From: Paracoccus sp. N5
Lineage (GTDB): Bacteria; Pseudomonadota; Alphaproteobacteria; Rhodobacterales; Rhodobacteraceae
Length of the DNA stretch: 64,000 nt
Reading direction: 5' to 3'
NCBI RefSeq assembly: GCF_000371965.1
Contig: NZ_AQUO01000001.1
Location: 1,930,001 to 1,994,000 of the forward strand
In this document: positions 17,234-26,961 of the stretch, piece after piece
How positions within the stretch are numbered: position 1 is the stretch's first letter
Layout of the letters: every line of letters starts with the position of its first letter
Notes under the pieces: generated by a model
What the model saw: the letters and a program-made list of their open reading frames with translations, nothing else
What the model was told of the DNA's origin: nothing
Database searches by the model: none
Made by a program: the position numbers and the translations under genes

Positions 17234-18109
17234 TCAGCGGACGAATTCTTCGGCCGCGTAGCCCTGCAGATACAGAAGCGCCGTCAGGTCGCCGTGGTTG
17301 ATGCGCAGGTCGACCTGCGCCGCGACCACGGGCTTGGCATGCAGCGCGACGCCCATGCCCGCCAGTTGCAGCATGCCGAGGTCGTTGGCGCCGTCGCCCA
17401 CCGCCAGCGCATCGGCCGGGGTCAGGCCGCGGGCGGCGGTGATCTGTTCCAGTGCCTCGACCTTGGCCTCGCGGCCCAGCACCGGCAGGCTGACATGGCC
17501 GGTCAGCACGCCTTCCTCGGCGAGCAGCGTGTTGGCGCGATGCTCGTCGAAGCCGAGCGCGGTCGAGACCGGGCCGGTGAAGACGGTGAAGCCGCCCGAG
17601 ACCAGCGCGCTGTGGGCCCCCTGCGCCCGCATGGTCGCGACCAGGGTGCGCCCGCCGGGGGCCAGGGTGATGCGGCTGTCCAGCACCTCGCCGATGACCG
17701 ATTCGGGCAGGCCGGCCAGCAGGCCGACGCGGGCGATCAGCGATTCGTGGAAGTTCAGCTCTCCGTTCATCGCGGCGGCGGTGATGGCGGCGACGCGTTC
17801 GCCGACGCCGGCGAAATCCGCGAGCTCGTCGATGCATTCCTGCTGGATCATGGTCGAATCCATGTCGGCGAGCAGCACCGCCTTGCGCCGGCCGCGCGTC
17901 GGCTGGACGGCCAGGTCGAAGCCCTGTACCTGAAGGCTTTCCCAGGCGTCCCAGAAATCGGCCGGCGGCGCCTCGACCGGGAATTCGGCGGCGATGCGGT
18001 CATCGAGCCAGATCGTGTGGCCGGCGTCCCAGCGGCTGCGCAGGGCATCGACCATGGCCGCGGTCAGGTCGGCGCGATCGGGGGCGGCAAGGACGGTGAC
18101 GGTGAACAT
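17234..18109 (-). CDS. serB: Phosphoserine phosphatase
   Basis: Last step of serine biosynthesis: phosphoserine to serine. 291 aa. The HAD nucleophile motif is ADMDSTMIQQECIDELAD with D82 as nucleophile and D84 as acid/base. Motif II ALVSGGFTVFTGPV and motif III VGDGANDLGMLQLAGMG follow. The N-terminal 75 residues form the regulatory-type extension usual for proteobacterial SerB. It is divergent from serC; the 208 bp between them contains the serC-type RNA element. SerB, SerC and SerA are all present here, so the whole phosphorylated pathway is encoded within 4 kb. Confidence 0.95.
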   Translation of the reverse strand: MFTVTVLAAPDRADLTAAMVDALRSRWDAGHTIWLDDRIAAEFPVEAPPADFWDAWESLQVQGFDLAVQPTRGRRKAVLLADMDSTMIQQECIDELADFAGVGERVAAITAAAMNGELNFHESLIARVGLLAGLPESVIGEVLDSRITLAPGGRTLVATMRAQGAHSALVSGGFTVFTGPVSTALGFDEHRANTLLAEEGVLTGHVSLPVLGREAKVEALEQITAARGLTPADALAVGDGANDLGMLQLAGMGVALHAKPVVAAQVDLRINHGDLTALLYLQGYAAEEFVR

Positions 18110-18247
18110 GGCTGCCCCTTCGGCGGTTCGTTTCGGCGGTCGTTCCGGGCAGCACTAGCCAAAGCGCGGCGGCGGATCAATCGGTCGGATTCGTGCCATG
18201 GATCTGTCGCATCCAGGGCTTGCAATTTCTTCTTGCGGGAATCCGTG

Positions 18248-18317
18248 CCGGGCTGTAGAGCCCTCCGTGGGACACGCCGCCCCAACGCGGCGCTATCTAG
18301 CTGGAAGGCTATTCAGA
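18248..18317 (+). ncRNA. Candidate serC RNA motif in the serC 5' leader
   Basis: Two hairpins precede the serC start: GGGCT-GTAG-AGCCC (18250-18263) and CGCCGC-CCCAAC-GCGGCG (18275-18292), separated by CTCCGTGGGACA and followed by CTATCTAGCTGGAAGG, which carries the ribosome-binding sequence. This resembles the alphaproteobacterial serC leader motif from comparative genomics, placed just upstream of serC-serA. Identification is from memory of the motif's layout; a covariance-model search was not run. It probably controls translation of serC. Confidence 0.7.
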
Positions 18318-19472
<1,155 letters not shown>

Positions 19473-19481
19473 CCTGCCGGA

Positions 19482-19498
19482 CCGGGGCTCTGCCCCGG
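19482..19498 (+). terminator. Hairpin between serC and serA
   Basis: Perfect 7-bp stem CCGGGGC-TCT-GCCCCGG, ten bases after the serC stop. With no T-run it is likely to attenuate or stabilise the serC message rather than fully stop transcription into serA. Confidence 0.5.
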
Positions 19499-19503
19499 AC
19501 CCC

Positions 19504-19527
19504 GGGATATTTGGACAAGAAAGAAAC
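19504..19527 (+). repeat. Intergenic repeat GGGATATTTGGACAAGAAAGAAA, copy 4
   Basis: Immediately behind the serC-serA hairpin. More diverged than the other copies: GGGATATTTGG replaces GGGTATTTGG, and the AA-GAAA half is kept. Confidence 0.45.
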
Positions 19528-19584
19528 ATCGCGCGGGGCCGGCGGGGCCCCGGCTGTTCCCGCATATCCAAGAGGATAGAGAAG

Positions 19585-21174
19585 ATGCCCAAGGTTCTTG
19601 TTTCGGACAAGCTGTCGGAAACCGCCGTGCAGATCTTTCGCGATCGCGGCGTCGAGGTGGATTACCTGCCGGATCTCGGCAAGGACAAGGAGAAGCTGGC
19701 CGAGGTGATCGGTCAGTATGACGGGCTGGCCATTCGCTCGGCCACCAAGGTGACGGCGAAGCTGCTGGAGAATGCCACCAGGCTGAAGGTGATCGGCCGC
19801 GCCGGCATCGGCGTCGACAATGTCGATATCCCGGCCGCCTCGAAGAAGGGCGTCATCGTGATGAACACGCCCTTCGGCAACTCGGTGACCACGGCCGAAC
19901 ATGCCATCGCGCTGATGTTCGCGGTGGCGCGGCAGCTGCCCGAGGCCAGCGTTTCGACCCATGAGGGCAAGTGGGAGAAGAACCGCTTCATGGGCGTCGA
20001 GGTCTTCAACAAGACGCTCGGCATCATCGGCGCGGGCAATATCGGCTCGATCGTCATCGACCGGGCGCTGGGACTGAAGATGAAGGTCTTGGCCTATGAC
20101 CCCTTCCTGTCCGAGGAGCGGGCCAAGGAGCTGGGCGTGAAGAAGGTCGAGCTGGACGAGCTGCTGGCCAAGGCCGATTTCATCACCCTGCATGTGCCGC
20201 TGACCGAGAAGACCAGGAACATCCTGTCGCGCGAGAACCTGGCCAAGACCAAGAAGGGCGTGCGCATCGTCAACGCCGCGCGGGGCGGGCTGATCGACGA
20301 GGCGGCGCTGGCCGAACTGCTGAAGTCGGGCCATGTCGCCGGGGCGGCGCTGGACGTCTTTGCCGTCGAGCCCGCGACCGAAAGCCCGCTCTTCGGCCTG
20401 CCCAATGTGGTGGTGACGCCGCATCTGGGCGCCTCGACCACCGAGGCGCAGGAGAACGTGGCCCTGCAGGTCGCCGAGCAGATGTCGGATTACCTGCTGA
20501 CCGGCGCGGTGCAGAACGCGCTGAACATGCCCTCGGTCACCGCCGAGGAGGCCGCGACCATGGGGCCGTGGCTGAAGCTGGCCGGGCATCTGGGCACCTT
20601 CATCGGCCAGATGACCGATGAGCCGATCAAGGCGATCAACGTGCTCTACGACGGCTCGGTCGCCGAGATGAACCTGAAGGCGCTGAATGCCGCGGTGATC
20701 GCCGGGGTGATGAAGGCGACGAACCCGGATGTGAACATGGTCTCGGCGCCCGTGATGGCGGCCGAGCGCGGCGTGCAGCTGCAGACCACGACCCAGGCCA
20801 AGACGGGCGTCTTCGACGGCTATATCAAGGTGACCATGGTGACCGACCGCCGCGAACGCTCGATCGCCGGCACGGTGTTCAGCGACGGCAAGCCGCGCTT
20901 CATCCAGATCCGCGGCATCAACGTCGATGCCGAGATCGGCGCGCATATGCTCTATACCCGCAACAAGGACGTGCCTGGCGTGATCGGCGCGCTGGGCATG
21001 ACCCTGGGCGACCTGGGCGTGAACATCGCCAACTTCACCCTGGGCCGGACCCATGCCGGCGACGACGCCATTGCCATTCTCTACCTGGACGAGGCGATGG
21101 CGCCCGAGGCGGTCGAGGCGCTGCGCGCCACCGGCAAGTTCCTGCAGGTGCGGCCGCTGCAATTCGAGGTTTGA
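19585..21174 (+). CDS. serA: D-3-phosphoglycerate dehydrogenase
   Basis: First committed step of serine synthesis, oxidising 3-phosphoglycerate with NAD. 529 aa, the long form. The substrate-binding domain opens MPKVLVSDKLSETAVQIF; the NAD-binding motif GAGNIG is at residues 149-154; the catalytic histidine H280 lies in VVTPHLGASTTEAQ. Residues about 320-450 are the intervening domain and 455-529 a C-terminal ACT domain (DVPGVIGALGMTLGDLGVNI), the usual site of serine feedback. The start follows AGAGGATAGAGAAG. A long-stem terminator begins seven bases after the stop. Confidence 0.96.
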   Translation: MPKVLVSDKLSETAVQIFRDRGVEVDYLPDLGKDKEKLAEVIGQYDGLAIRSATKVTAKLLENATRLKVIGRAGIGVDNVDIPAASKKGVIVMNTPFGNSVTTAEHAIALMFAVARQLPEASVSTHEGKWEKNRFMGVEVFNKTLGIIGAGNIGSIVIDRALGLKMKVLAYDPFLSEERAKELGVKKVELDELLAKADFITLHVPLTEKTRNILSRENLAKTKKGVRIVNAARGGLIDEAALAELLKSGHVAGAALDVFAVEPATESPLFGLPNVVVTPHLGASTTEAQENVALQVAEQMSDYLLTGAVQNALNMPSVTAEEAATMGPWLKLAGHLGTFIGQMTDEPIKAINVLYDGSVAEMNLKALNAAVIAGVMKATNPDVNMVSAPVMAAERGVQLQTTTQAKTGVFDGYIKVTMVTDRRERSIAGTVFSDGKPRFIQIRGINVDAEIGAHMLYTRNKDVPGVIGALGMTLGDLGVNIANFTLGRTHAGDDAIAILYLDEAMAPEAVEALRATGKFLQVRPLQFEV

Positions 21175-21180
21175 ACCTTG

Positions 21181-21212
21181 CGAACCCCCGGGGCATGGTT
21201 CCCGGGGGTTCG
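21181..21212 (+). terminator. Terminator of serA
   Basis: Perfect 12-bp stem CGAACCCCCGGG/CCCGGGGGTTCG with an 8-nt loop, followed by GCTTTC. Confidence 0.85.
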
Positions 21213-21228
21213 GCTTTCAGGAGGCGCC

Positions 21229-21957
21229 ATGCGGACCTATGCCATCGGGGACATCCACGGCCAGCTGAGCCTGCTGCAACAGGCGCATGCGCGCATCGCC
21301 CGCGACGACGCGGCGCGGGGCGGCGTCTCGCAGCTGGTCCATGTCGGCGATCTGGTGGATCGCGGCCCCGATTCCCGCGGCGTCATCGACTACCTGATGC
21401 AGGGCCAGGCCGAGGGCCGGCCCTGGATCGTGCTGAAGGGCAATCACGACCGCTTCCTGCCGCGCTTTGCCACCGAGCCGGACTGGATCGACGCCGGGCT
21501 GGCCTCGGGGCGGCACTGGCTGGATCATGAGACGCTGGGCGCGGCGCAGACGCTGGCCTCCTATGGGATCACGCTCGGCGACCGCGCCGGCACCCACGCC
21601 GCGGTGCTGGACCGGGTGCCGCAGGCGCATCTGCGCTGGCTCGAGGCGCTGCCGCTGTGGCACCTGACCCCGCAGGCGCTGTTCGTCCATGCCGGCATCC
21701 GCCCGGGCGTCGACCTGGCGCGGCAGACCGAGCAGGATCTGGTCTGGATCCGCAAGGGCTTTCTTGACGACGCCCGCGACCACGGCCCGCTGGTCGTGCA
21801 TGGCCATACCGTGGTCGAGCGGGTCACGCATTTCGGCAATCGCCTGGCCATCGACACCGGCGCCGGCCATGGCGGGCCGCTGAGCGTGGTGGTCTTCGAC
21901 GAGACCGGCCTGCACCTGCTGACCGATACCGGGCGCGCGCCCCTGGCCGCTGCCTGA
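21229..21957 (+). CDS. Calcineurin-like serine/threonine protein phosphatase
   Basis: Metal-dependent phosphoesterase, 242 aa, resembling the bacterial PrpA/lambda-type protein phosphatases. The metal-binding motifs occur in order: YAIGDIHGQLSLL (residue 4), VGDLVDRGPDSRGVIDYLM, LKGNHDRFLPRF, then FVHAGIRPG and VHGHTVVE. ATG 21229 was taken because GGAGGC precedes it and the GDIHG motif follows at once; an upstream in-frame codon would run through the serA terminator. Physiological substrate cannot be told; diadenosine tetraphosphatase ApaH is a related alternative. Confidence 0.9.
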   Translation: MRTYAIGDIHGQLSLLQQAHARIARDDAARGGVSQLVHVGDLVDRGPDSRGVIDYLMQGQAEGRPWIVLKGNHDRFLPRFATEPDWIDAGLASGRHWLDHETLGAAQTLASYGITLGDRAGTHAAVLDRVPQAHLRWLEALPLWHLTPQALFVHAGIRPGVDLARQTEQDLVWIRKGFLDDARDHGPLVVHGHTVVERVTHFGNRLAIDTGAGHGGPLSVVVFDETGLHLLTDTGRAPLAAA

Positions 21958-22101
21958 TCCTGTGGCGCTGCGGCCATCGCGCAGGCGTGAAATCCCTAAA
22001 ATCAAGGGCATCCATTGACGCAGGCCGGGCAGGGGCCAAATATGACGTTATCATGACATTCAGGCGCCGGCCCCTTCGCCGACGCCAGGAGGCGAGGCGC
22101 C

Positions 22102-23730
22102 GTGCAGTCCCTATCCGTGATCCTTCAGCTGGCGGGTGCCGTGGCGCTGTTGCTGTTCGGCCTTGGGCTGGTGCGCGACGGCATGCTGCGCGCCTTCGGG
22201 ATGAAGCTGAAGGTGGCATTGGGGCGGGGCACCGGGACCGGGCTGCGGGCCTTCGTCTCGGGGCTGCTTGCCACGCTGGGGCTGCAAAGCTCGACCGCGA
22301 CGGCGCTGATGACGGCCTCTTTCGTGGATCGCGGCATGATCCGGGCCAAGATGGCCCAGGTCGTGCTGCTGGGCGCCAACCTTGGCACGGCGCTGACCGC
22401 CTGGATCGTCGCCTCGGGGATCGAGGCGCTGGTGCCGGCGCTGCTGCTGCTGGGCCATGTCCTGCGCCGGCGCGACCAGCGGACATGGTCGGGGGCCGGG
22501 CTGGCGCTGATCGGCATCGCGCTGATGCTGCTGTCGCTGTCGCTGCTGACCGGGGCGACCGAACCCTTGCGCGATTCGGCGGCCATGGCCGCGTTCCTGG
22601 CCATGCTGGGCGATGCCTGGCCGGTGGCGCTGGCCTTCGCGGCCGGGCTGGCGGTGGTCTGTTCGTCCTCGCTGGCGGTGGTGATGCTGGTGCTGTCCCT
22701 GGGCATGGCGCCGGCGCTGACGGTGGTGCTGGTGCTGGGCGCGAACCTGGGCGGGGCGATTCCGCCGCTGCTCGCGACCGCGGGGCAGGGGGTGGCGGCG
22801 CGGCGGGTGGCCCTGGGCAACCTGATCGTGCGCGGCATCGGCTGCCTGCTGGCGCTGCCGCTCGCCGGCCAGGCGGCGGCGCTGCTGACCGCGCTGCCGC
22901 TGCCCGAAACCGGGCTGGCGGTCGAGGCGCATCTGGCCTTCAACCTGGCACTGGCGGCGGCGATCTGGCCCTTTGCCGGGCTGCTGACCCGGCTGACCGC
23001 CATCCTGATGCCCGAGCCCGAGCAAACCCCGCCGATCGAGGCGCAGCTTCTGGACGGCTCGGCGCTGGATGCGCCCGCCGTGGCCCTGGCCCGCGCCAGC
23101 CGCGCCGCGCTTGCCATCGGCGACGTGGTCGAGCGCATGCTGCAGCAGGCCCGCACCGCATTCGCGCGTGGCGACGACGCGCCCTTGGCCGAGGTCCGCG
23201 TGCTCGAGGACCGGGTCGACCGCATGCAGCAGGAGGTGAAGGGCTTCCTGTCGCGCCTGGGCCGCGAGGCGGGCGAGGATGAGCGGCGCCAGGCCATCAC
23301 CATCCTCGACTACGTCATCAACCTCGAGCATGTCGGCGACATCATCGACAAGGGCCTTGCGCCCGAGATCCGCAAGAAGGCGGGCCTGGCGCTACGCTTT
23401 TCCGAGGAGGGCTATCGCGAGCTCGACGGGCTGTTCCTGATGACGATCGAGAACCTGCGCGTGGCGCAGACCGTGTTCATGACCCGCGACCGCGACCTAG
23501 CCCGGCAGCTGATGGAGGAAAAGGTCGAGATCCGCCGGCTGGAGCGCCTGTCGGCGCAGCGCCACCTGATGCGGCTGCGCGAGGGGCGCGAGGATAGCCA
23601 GCAGACCTCGTCGCTGCATCTCGACATCCTGCGCGACCTGAAGCGGGTGAACGCGCATATCGTCTCGGTCGCGCATCCGATCCTGGACGAGGCCGACCTG
23701 CTGATCGAAAGCCGGCTGAAGACGGTGTGA
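22102..23730 (+). CDS. Na+/phosphate cotransporter family protein with PhoU-like tail
   Basis: 542-aa inner-membrane transporter of the NptA / Na-Pi cotransporter II type. Two inverted repeats contain the conserved glutamine/serine-rich hairpins: GLQSSTATALMTASFVDRGM near residue 68 and CSSSLAVVMLVLSLGMAP near residue 190. About nine hydrophobic segments end near residue 305. The remaining 235 residues form a charged helical PhoU-like region (VVERMLQQARTAFARGDDAP and on). Translation starts at GTG 22102 behind AGGAGGCGAGGCGCC; no in-frame ATG is better placed. It is monocistronic. Bacterial members are often linked to phosphate efflux or uptake balance. Confidence 0.9.
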   Translation: MQSLSVILQLAGAVALLLFGLGLVRDGMLRAFGMKLKVALGRGTGTGLRAFVSGLLATLGLQSSTATALMTASFVDRGMIRAKMAQVVLLGANLGTALTAWIVASGIEALVPALLLLGHVLRRRDQRTWSGAGLALIGIALMLLSLSLLTGATEPLRDSAAMAAFLAMLGDAWPVALAFAAGLAVVCSSSLAVVMLVLSLGMAPALTVVLVLGANLGGAIPPLLATAGQGVAARRVALGNLIVRGIGCLLALPLAGQAAALLTALPLPETGLAVEAHLAFNLALAAAIWPFAGLLTRLTAILMPEPEQTPPIEAQLLDGSALDAPAVALARASRAALAIGDVVERMLQQARTAFARGDDAPLAEVRVLEDRVDRMQQEVKGFLSRLGREAGEDERRQAITILDYVINLEHVGDIIDKGLAPEIRKKAGLALRFSEEGYRELDGLFLMTIENLRVAQTVFMTRDRDLARQLMEEKVEIRRLERLSAQRHLMRLREGREDSQQTSSLHLDILRDLKRVNAHIVSVAHPILDEADLLIESRLKTV

Positions 23731-24893
23731 GGCGGGGGCCTGCCATCGTCCTGCGGCGGGCTGGAACCGCGATGGGTCCGGGCGCAAACCGCCTCTCCCG
23801 GCCATAGGGGGAATCGCTTCGCACTCCAGGCGGCAGGAAGACCATTTGCCCTCGCATGCCTGCGCTATCCTTGGCTGTTCGTTGCGATTGCGGCGGTGAG
23901 CGCCGGGACAAGCCGGATTCGCCTCGGACCGCCCGGCTCCTTCTCGTGGTGCAGCAGGTCGACGGACCCGCCGCAGGTCGGTCAGCTTTCGGCCAGCAGT
24001 AGATGCCCGATACTCGGCCCGTGGTCCATGAGCCTGGTCCCGCCGAAAGTCGGTCAGCTTGCAGGTGCAGTCCCGGCGCTGCCCGGACCAGAGCAGGGGA
24101 GGGCGTGCGGGTATTTTCCACATCCGGACAGCAGCGGGATCTTTGCTCTCGCGGTCGCTCCGGGCGCTCGGCCTTTGCTGCGGGACCAGAGCCAGACGGC
24201 GCCATGGCTCGGGCCGGGGTCCTACTAACCGATCGAGGAGCGATCTCGTGGTGGCAGGCTTGCGGCGTGCCCTCGCAGCGCGCAATCCCGCATCCCCCGC
24301 GGGTCGCATCCTACTCTGTCGAGGACCAGGCGCTGCTTCGCAAGCGCGTCATCCACGATCTCGGTCAGGGGCCAAGAAAGCCGATGACAATACGATGGTC
24401 GAAGCCTTCTTCGGACCGGCCCACCCGGGTCGGACCTGACGCTCAGGCTGGCCCGTTCCGCGCAGTGGCGATCAACGGATTGCTTCATCCGATCTGGCCT
24501 GCCTTGCAGTCCGGCGCCCAGGCTGAAACCCCGCTGCCGGAGAACTTAATCCGGTTGGCGACATTCATCGCTGGCGCAGAGCCACATTGCCTTCGGGCAA
24601 AAGGCCCGGGATCGCGCCGAGGGCCCTGAATCCGGGCAGGGCGCATTGAGGGGCCGACCAAGCCCGAGCCGGCAGACCGGCGCCGCTCGCGCCTTCTCCA
24701 CAGATGGGGCGGTTTTCCGTGCTGGGACACGGGGAAAGCGGAGGTGCATTCTGGACTTCGCGAGTCTCTCGACCGCGCGTGAAGCAATCCGCGCGGGAAC
24801 GGACGGGTCTGAACGTCAGGTCCGGGGGCACGGTCTTGCGCGTCCGCCGCCGGCTTGCCATGGTGCAAGCGGCAACGGCAGTCGGAGGTCAGG
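23731..24893. other. 1.16-kb gene-poor region with a transposase scrap
   Basis: No intact gene with a credible start and coding character was found on either strand; open frames here are Pro/Arg/Ser-rich and mutually overlapping. Base composition is more mixed than in the flanking genes. A 12-bp sequence GTCGGTCAGCTT is repeated exactly 72 bp apart (23977 and 24049). Near its right part an IS3-type transposase fragment is readable (24359-24415). The region looks like an eroded insertion site. Confidence 0.6.
24359..24415 (+). pseudogene. Remnant of an IS3-family transposase (OrfB C-terminal motif)
   Basis: The frame reads SRSGAKKADDNTMVEAFFG. The spacing S-x-S-x6-D-N-x3-E-x-F-F matches the end of the IS3-family DDE domain, including its final catalytic Glu. 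The frame stops shortly afterwards, and nothing upstream resembles the rest of the integrase core, so only a relic survives. It is too short to assign to a named element, and no terminal inverted repeats were seen. Confidence 0.5.
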
Positions 24894-25355
24894 ATGCTGA
24901 AATGGATCGCCGCGGCGGCGCTGGCCGTCACGCCGGCCATGGCCGACGTGGTCGGCCAGGTCGGGGTCGACTGGGTCGGCAACGACATCATCATCGAGGC
25001 CATCGCCGATCCCGATGTGCAGGGCGTGACCTGCCACCTGGCCTATTTCGACCGCTCGGTGATCGACCGGCTCAGCCAGGGCAACTGGTTCGAGGATCCG
25101 TCGAACTCGGCCATCGAATGCGCGCGCACCGGGCCGATCAAGATCGGCGACATCCGCCGCGGGCCCAAGGGCGAGGATGTGTTCAGCGCCTCGCGTTCGC
25201 TGATCTTCAAGTCGCTGCGCGTCAAGCGGATCTATGACGAGAAGAACCAGGTGCTGGTCTATCTGGCCCATGCCGACCAGGTGAAGCAGGGCTCGGCGAA
25301 GATGTCGCTTTCCACCGTGGCGCTGGAGCCGGGCGAGGCGCTGCCGGCGCGCTAG
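24894..25355 (+). CDS. creA: CreA family periplasmic protein
   Basis: 153-aa small exported protein of the CreA family, function unknown. Signal peptide MLKWIAAAALAVTPAMA precedes DVVGQVGVDWVGNDIIIEAI, the typical CreA opening (V-G-x-V). Other family blocks are GVTCHLAYFDRSVIDRL with the conserved Cys, SNSAIECARTGPI with the second Cys, and FKSLRVKRIYDEKNQVLVYL. The two cysteines could form a disulfide. ATG 24894 follows GGAGGTCAGG. It stands alone, separated from hspQ by 126 bp. Confidence 0.92.
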   Translation: MLKWIAAAALAVTPAMADVVGQVGVDWVGNDIIIEAIADPDVQGVTCHLAYFDRSVIDRLSQGNWFEDPSNSAIECARTGPIKIGDIRRGPKGEDVFSASRSLIFKSLRVKRIYDEKNQVLVYLAHADQVKQGSAKMSLSTVALEPGEALPAR

Positions 25356-25481
25356 ACCTTTTGCGGATTTGCGTCGTCATCCCGGGTCATGCGAAACTGC
25401 CGCATGCGCCGCAATCCGCGCCCGGCAGGTGGACAGGGGCGCCGGCTGGCTGTATGAGCCCCGCCAAACGGGAATGATGTG

Positions 25482-25814
25482 ATGCGGATTCCGGCCAAAT
25501 CGGCGAAATACAGTCTGGGCCAGGTGGTGCGCCACCGCGAACATCCCTTTCGCGGGGTGATCTTCGACGTGGACCCGGAATTCGCCAATACCGAGGAATG
25601 GTACGAATCCATTCCCGAGGAATCGCGCCCGTCGCGCAACCAGCCCTTCTATCATCTTTATGCCGAGACCGAGGCGACCTATTACGTCGCCTATGTCTCG
25701 GAGCAGAACCTGATGCCGGACCAGTCGGGCGAGCCGCTGGAACATCCCGAGGTCACCGAGATGTTCGGCGAATTCCGCGACGGCCATTATCCGCTGCAGG
25801 CCGGCCTGAACTGA
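25482..25814 (+). CDS. hspQ: Heat shock protein HspQ (YccV-like)
   Basis: 110-aa small protein of the HspQ/YccV family. In enterobacteria HspQ binds hemimethylated DNA and acts as a specificity-enhancing factor for Lon; the role here is inferred from family. Conserved blocks: KYSLGQVVRHREHPFRGVIF, DVDPEFANTEEWYESIPEE, RPSRNQPFYHLYAE and YVAYVSEQNLMPD. ATG 25482 is used; the preceding GTG at 25479 is in frame but less well spaced from GGAA. The stop is 18 bp from the stop of the convergent anti-sigma factor gene. Confidence 0.93.
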   Translation: MRIPAKSAKYSLGQVVRHREHPFRGVIFDVDPEFANTEEWYESIPEESRPSRNQPFYHLYAETEATYYVAYVSEQNLMPDQSGEPLEHPEVTEMFGEFRDGHYPLQAGLN

Positions 25815-25832
25815 GCGCCGCCGCGTAGGGGC

Positions 25833-26390
25833 TCACGAGGCGGCGGCCGGCGGCGCGCAGGGCAGCAGCGCCTCGGTCACCGGGACGATGAAGGCCAGGA
25901 AATTGCGGTGCCCCTCGCGGAAATAGCTGAGCGAGGCGGTCAGTTCCTGGATCAGGTACCAGCCGAACCCGCCTTCGGGCAGCAAGAGGATCGAGGCGGT
26001 GTCGCCGGGGGCCAGGTCGACAAAGGGCAGGTCGCGCGGATCGAGGCAGGACAGCGGCAGCGGCCGGCCGTCGTCGGTGACCGCGCAGGCGATGCCGCCG
26101 ACATGGCGCGCGACGCAGAGATGGATCAGCGGCGCATGTGGGCGGCCGCCCAGGCGCATCGCCTCGGTCCGGGTGCCGTGTTCGCAGATGTTGTTCAGCA
26201 CCTCGGCCAGCGCCAGCTCGAGCTTAGCGATCACCTCGTCCTCGGCGCTGCCGTCGAACCTTTCGCGCATGAAGAGCAGCGCCGCGCGCACGGTTTCCGG
26301 ATCGGCGCGAAAGATGCGGTGGAACATCGGATGCCGCCCGGGCGGCGGTTGGCGCAGCCGCTTTTCCGCCGGCGGAGGGGACAGGCTCAT
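25833..26390 (-). CDS. Anti-sigma regulatory factor, RsbW-type kinase domain
   Basis: 185-aa HATPase protein of the SpoIIAB/RsbW group. The N-box is LELALAEVLNNICEHGTRTE, containing the Glu and Asn that bind Mg-ATP; the G1/G2 region is VTDDGRPLP and LLPEGGFGWYLIQELTASLSY. It lies directly downstream of a STAS protein with a 4-base ATGA overlap, a pair typical of partner-switching regulation. No sigma factor or PP2C phosphatase adjoins, so the target is unknown. The first 20 residues are Pro-rich; MFHRIF (codon 22) is an alternative start. Confidence 0.85.
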   Translation of the reverse strand: MSLSPPPAEKRLRQPPPGRHPMFHRIFRADPETVRAALLFMRERFDGSAEDEVIAKLELALAEVLNNICEHGTRTEAMRLGGRPHAPLIHLCVARHVGGIACAVTDDGRPLPLSCLDPRDLPFVDLAPGDTASILLLPEGGFGWYLIQELTASLSYFREGHRNFLAFIVPVTEALLPCAPPAAAS

Positions 26391-26725
26391 GGCGCGGGGC
26401 TTTCCGTCTGGCTGCCGTCATCCGGATCCTGACGGATGTTCAGCACAGTGTCCATGCGGGTGAGCCGGAAGACCCGCGCCACATTCGGCGTCAGCCGCGC
26501 CAGCACCAGCGGCCGGTCGGGCGGCATGGCCTTGTAGATGGCGATCACCGCGCCCAGGCCCGAGCTGTCCATGAACTCCACCGCACCCAGGTCGAGCGTC
26601 ACCGGCGGGCCAGAAGCGCCGATCATGCTGCGCACGCGGTCCTTGAAGGCGGTTGCGACCATGGCGTCCAGGCGCTTTTCGTCGACGCGGATCGTCAGCC
26701 CGTCCTGCTGGGGCAGCAATGTCAT
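26387..26725 (-). CDS. STAS-domain anti-anti-sigma factor (RsbV-like)
   Basis: 112-aa single STAS domain that would be phosphorylated by, and compete for, the kinase encoded next. The phosphorylatable serine motif is VEFMDSSGLGAVIAIY (central DSSG). Start: ATG 26725 is six bases after AGAGG, whereas ATG 26731 abuts the AGAGG and is rejected. The C-terminal 20 residues are charged and disordered-looking. The gene is first in a two-gene operon; a palindrome TTACC-AGCC-GGTAA lies 55 bp upstream. Confidence 0.88.
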   Translation of the reverse strand: MTLLPQQDGLTIRVDEKRLDAMVATAFKDRVRSMIGASGPPVTLDLGAVEFMDSSGLGAVIAIYKAMPPDRPLVLARLTPNVARVFRLTRMDTVLNIRQDPDDGSQTESPAP

Positions 26726-26779
26726 GTGCATCCTCTGGCTCCGTCACTGTGGCCTCGGTTCATCACTAGCGCGAAAATA

Positions 26780-26793
26780 TTACCAGCCGGTAA
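26780..26793. promoter_or_regulatory. Palindrome upstream of the STAS/anti-sigma operon
   Basis: TTACC-AGCC-GGTAA, in the 236-bp gap between the STAS gene and the small secreted protein gene. An AT-rich stretch (GCGAAAATA) flanks it. It may be an operator; no regulator is implied. Confidence 0.3.
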
Positions 26794-26961
26794 GCGGCGC
26801 AGCGGTTTCCCGCCCCTGCACCGGCAGGAATTTCTGCGCAATTCTAACCAGTTTACTGTCCCTGCCGCCCTTGACCTGTCTCAAAGGGCAGCCGGGTCGC
26901 AGATTGAAGGCGGGCGGCGAAGCGGGATAGGGTCGGACATGGACCGGCACGAGATGACCCC

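Noticed and set aside
25815..25856. GCGCCGCC...GGCGGCGC inverted repeat between hspQ and the anti-sigma gene
   Set aside because: It extends into the anti-sigma coding sequence, has a long loop and lacks a T-run, so it was not called a terminator.
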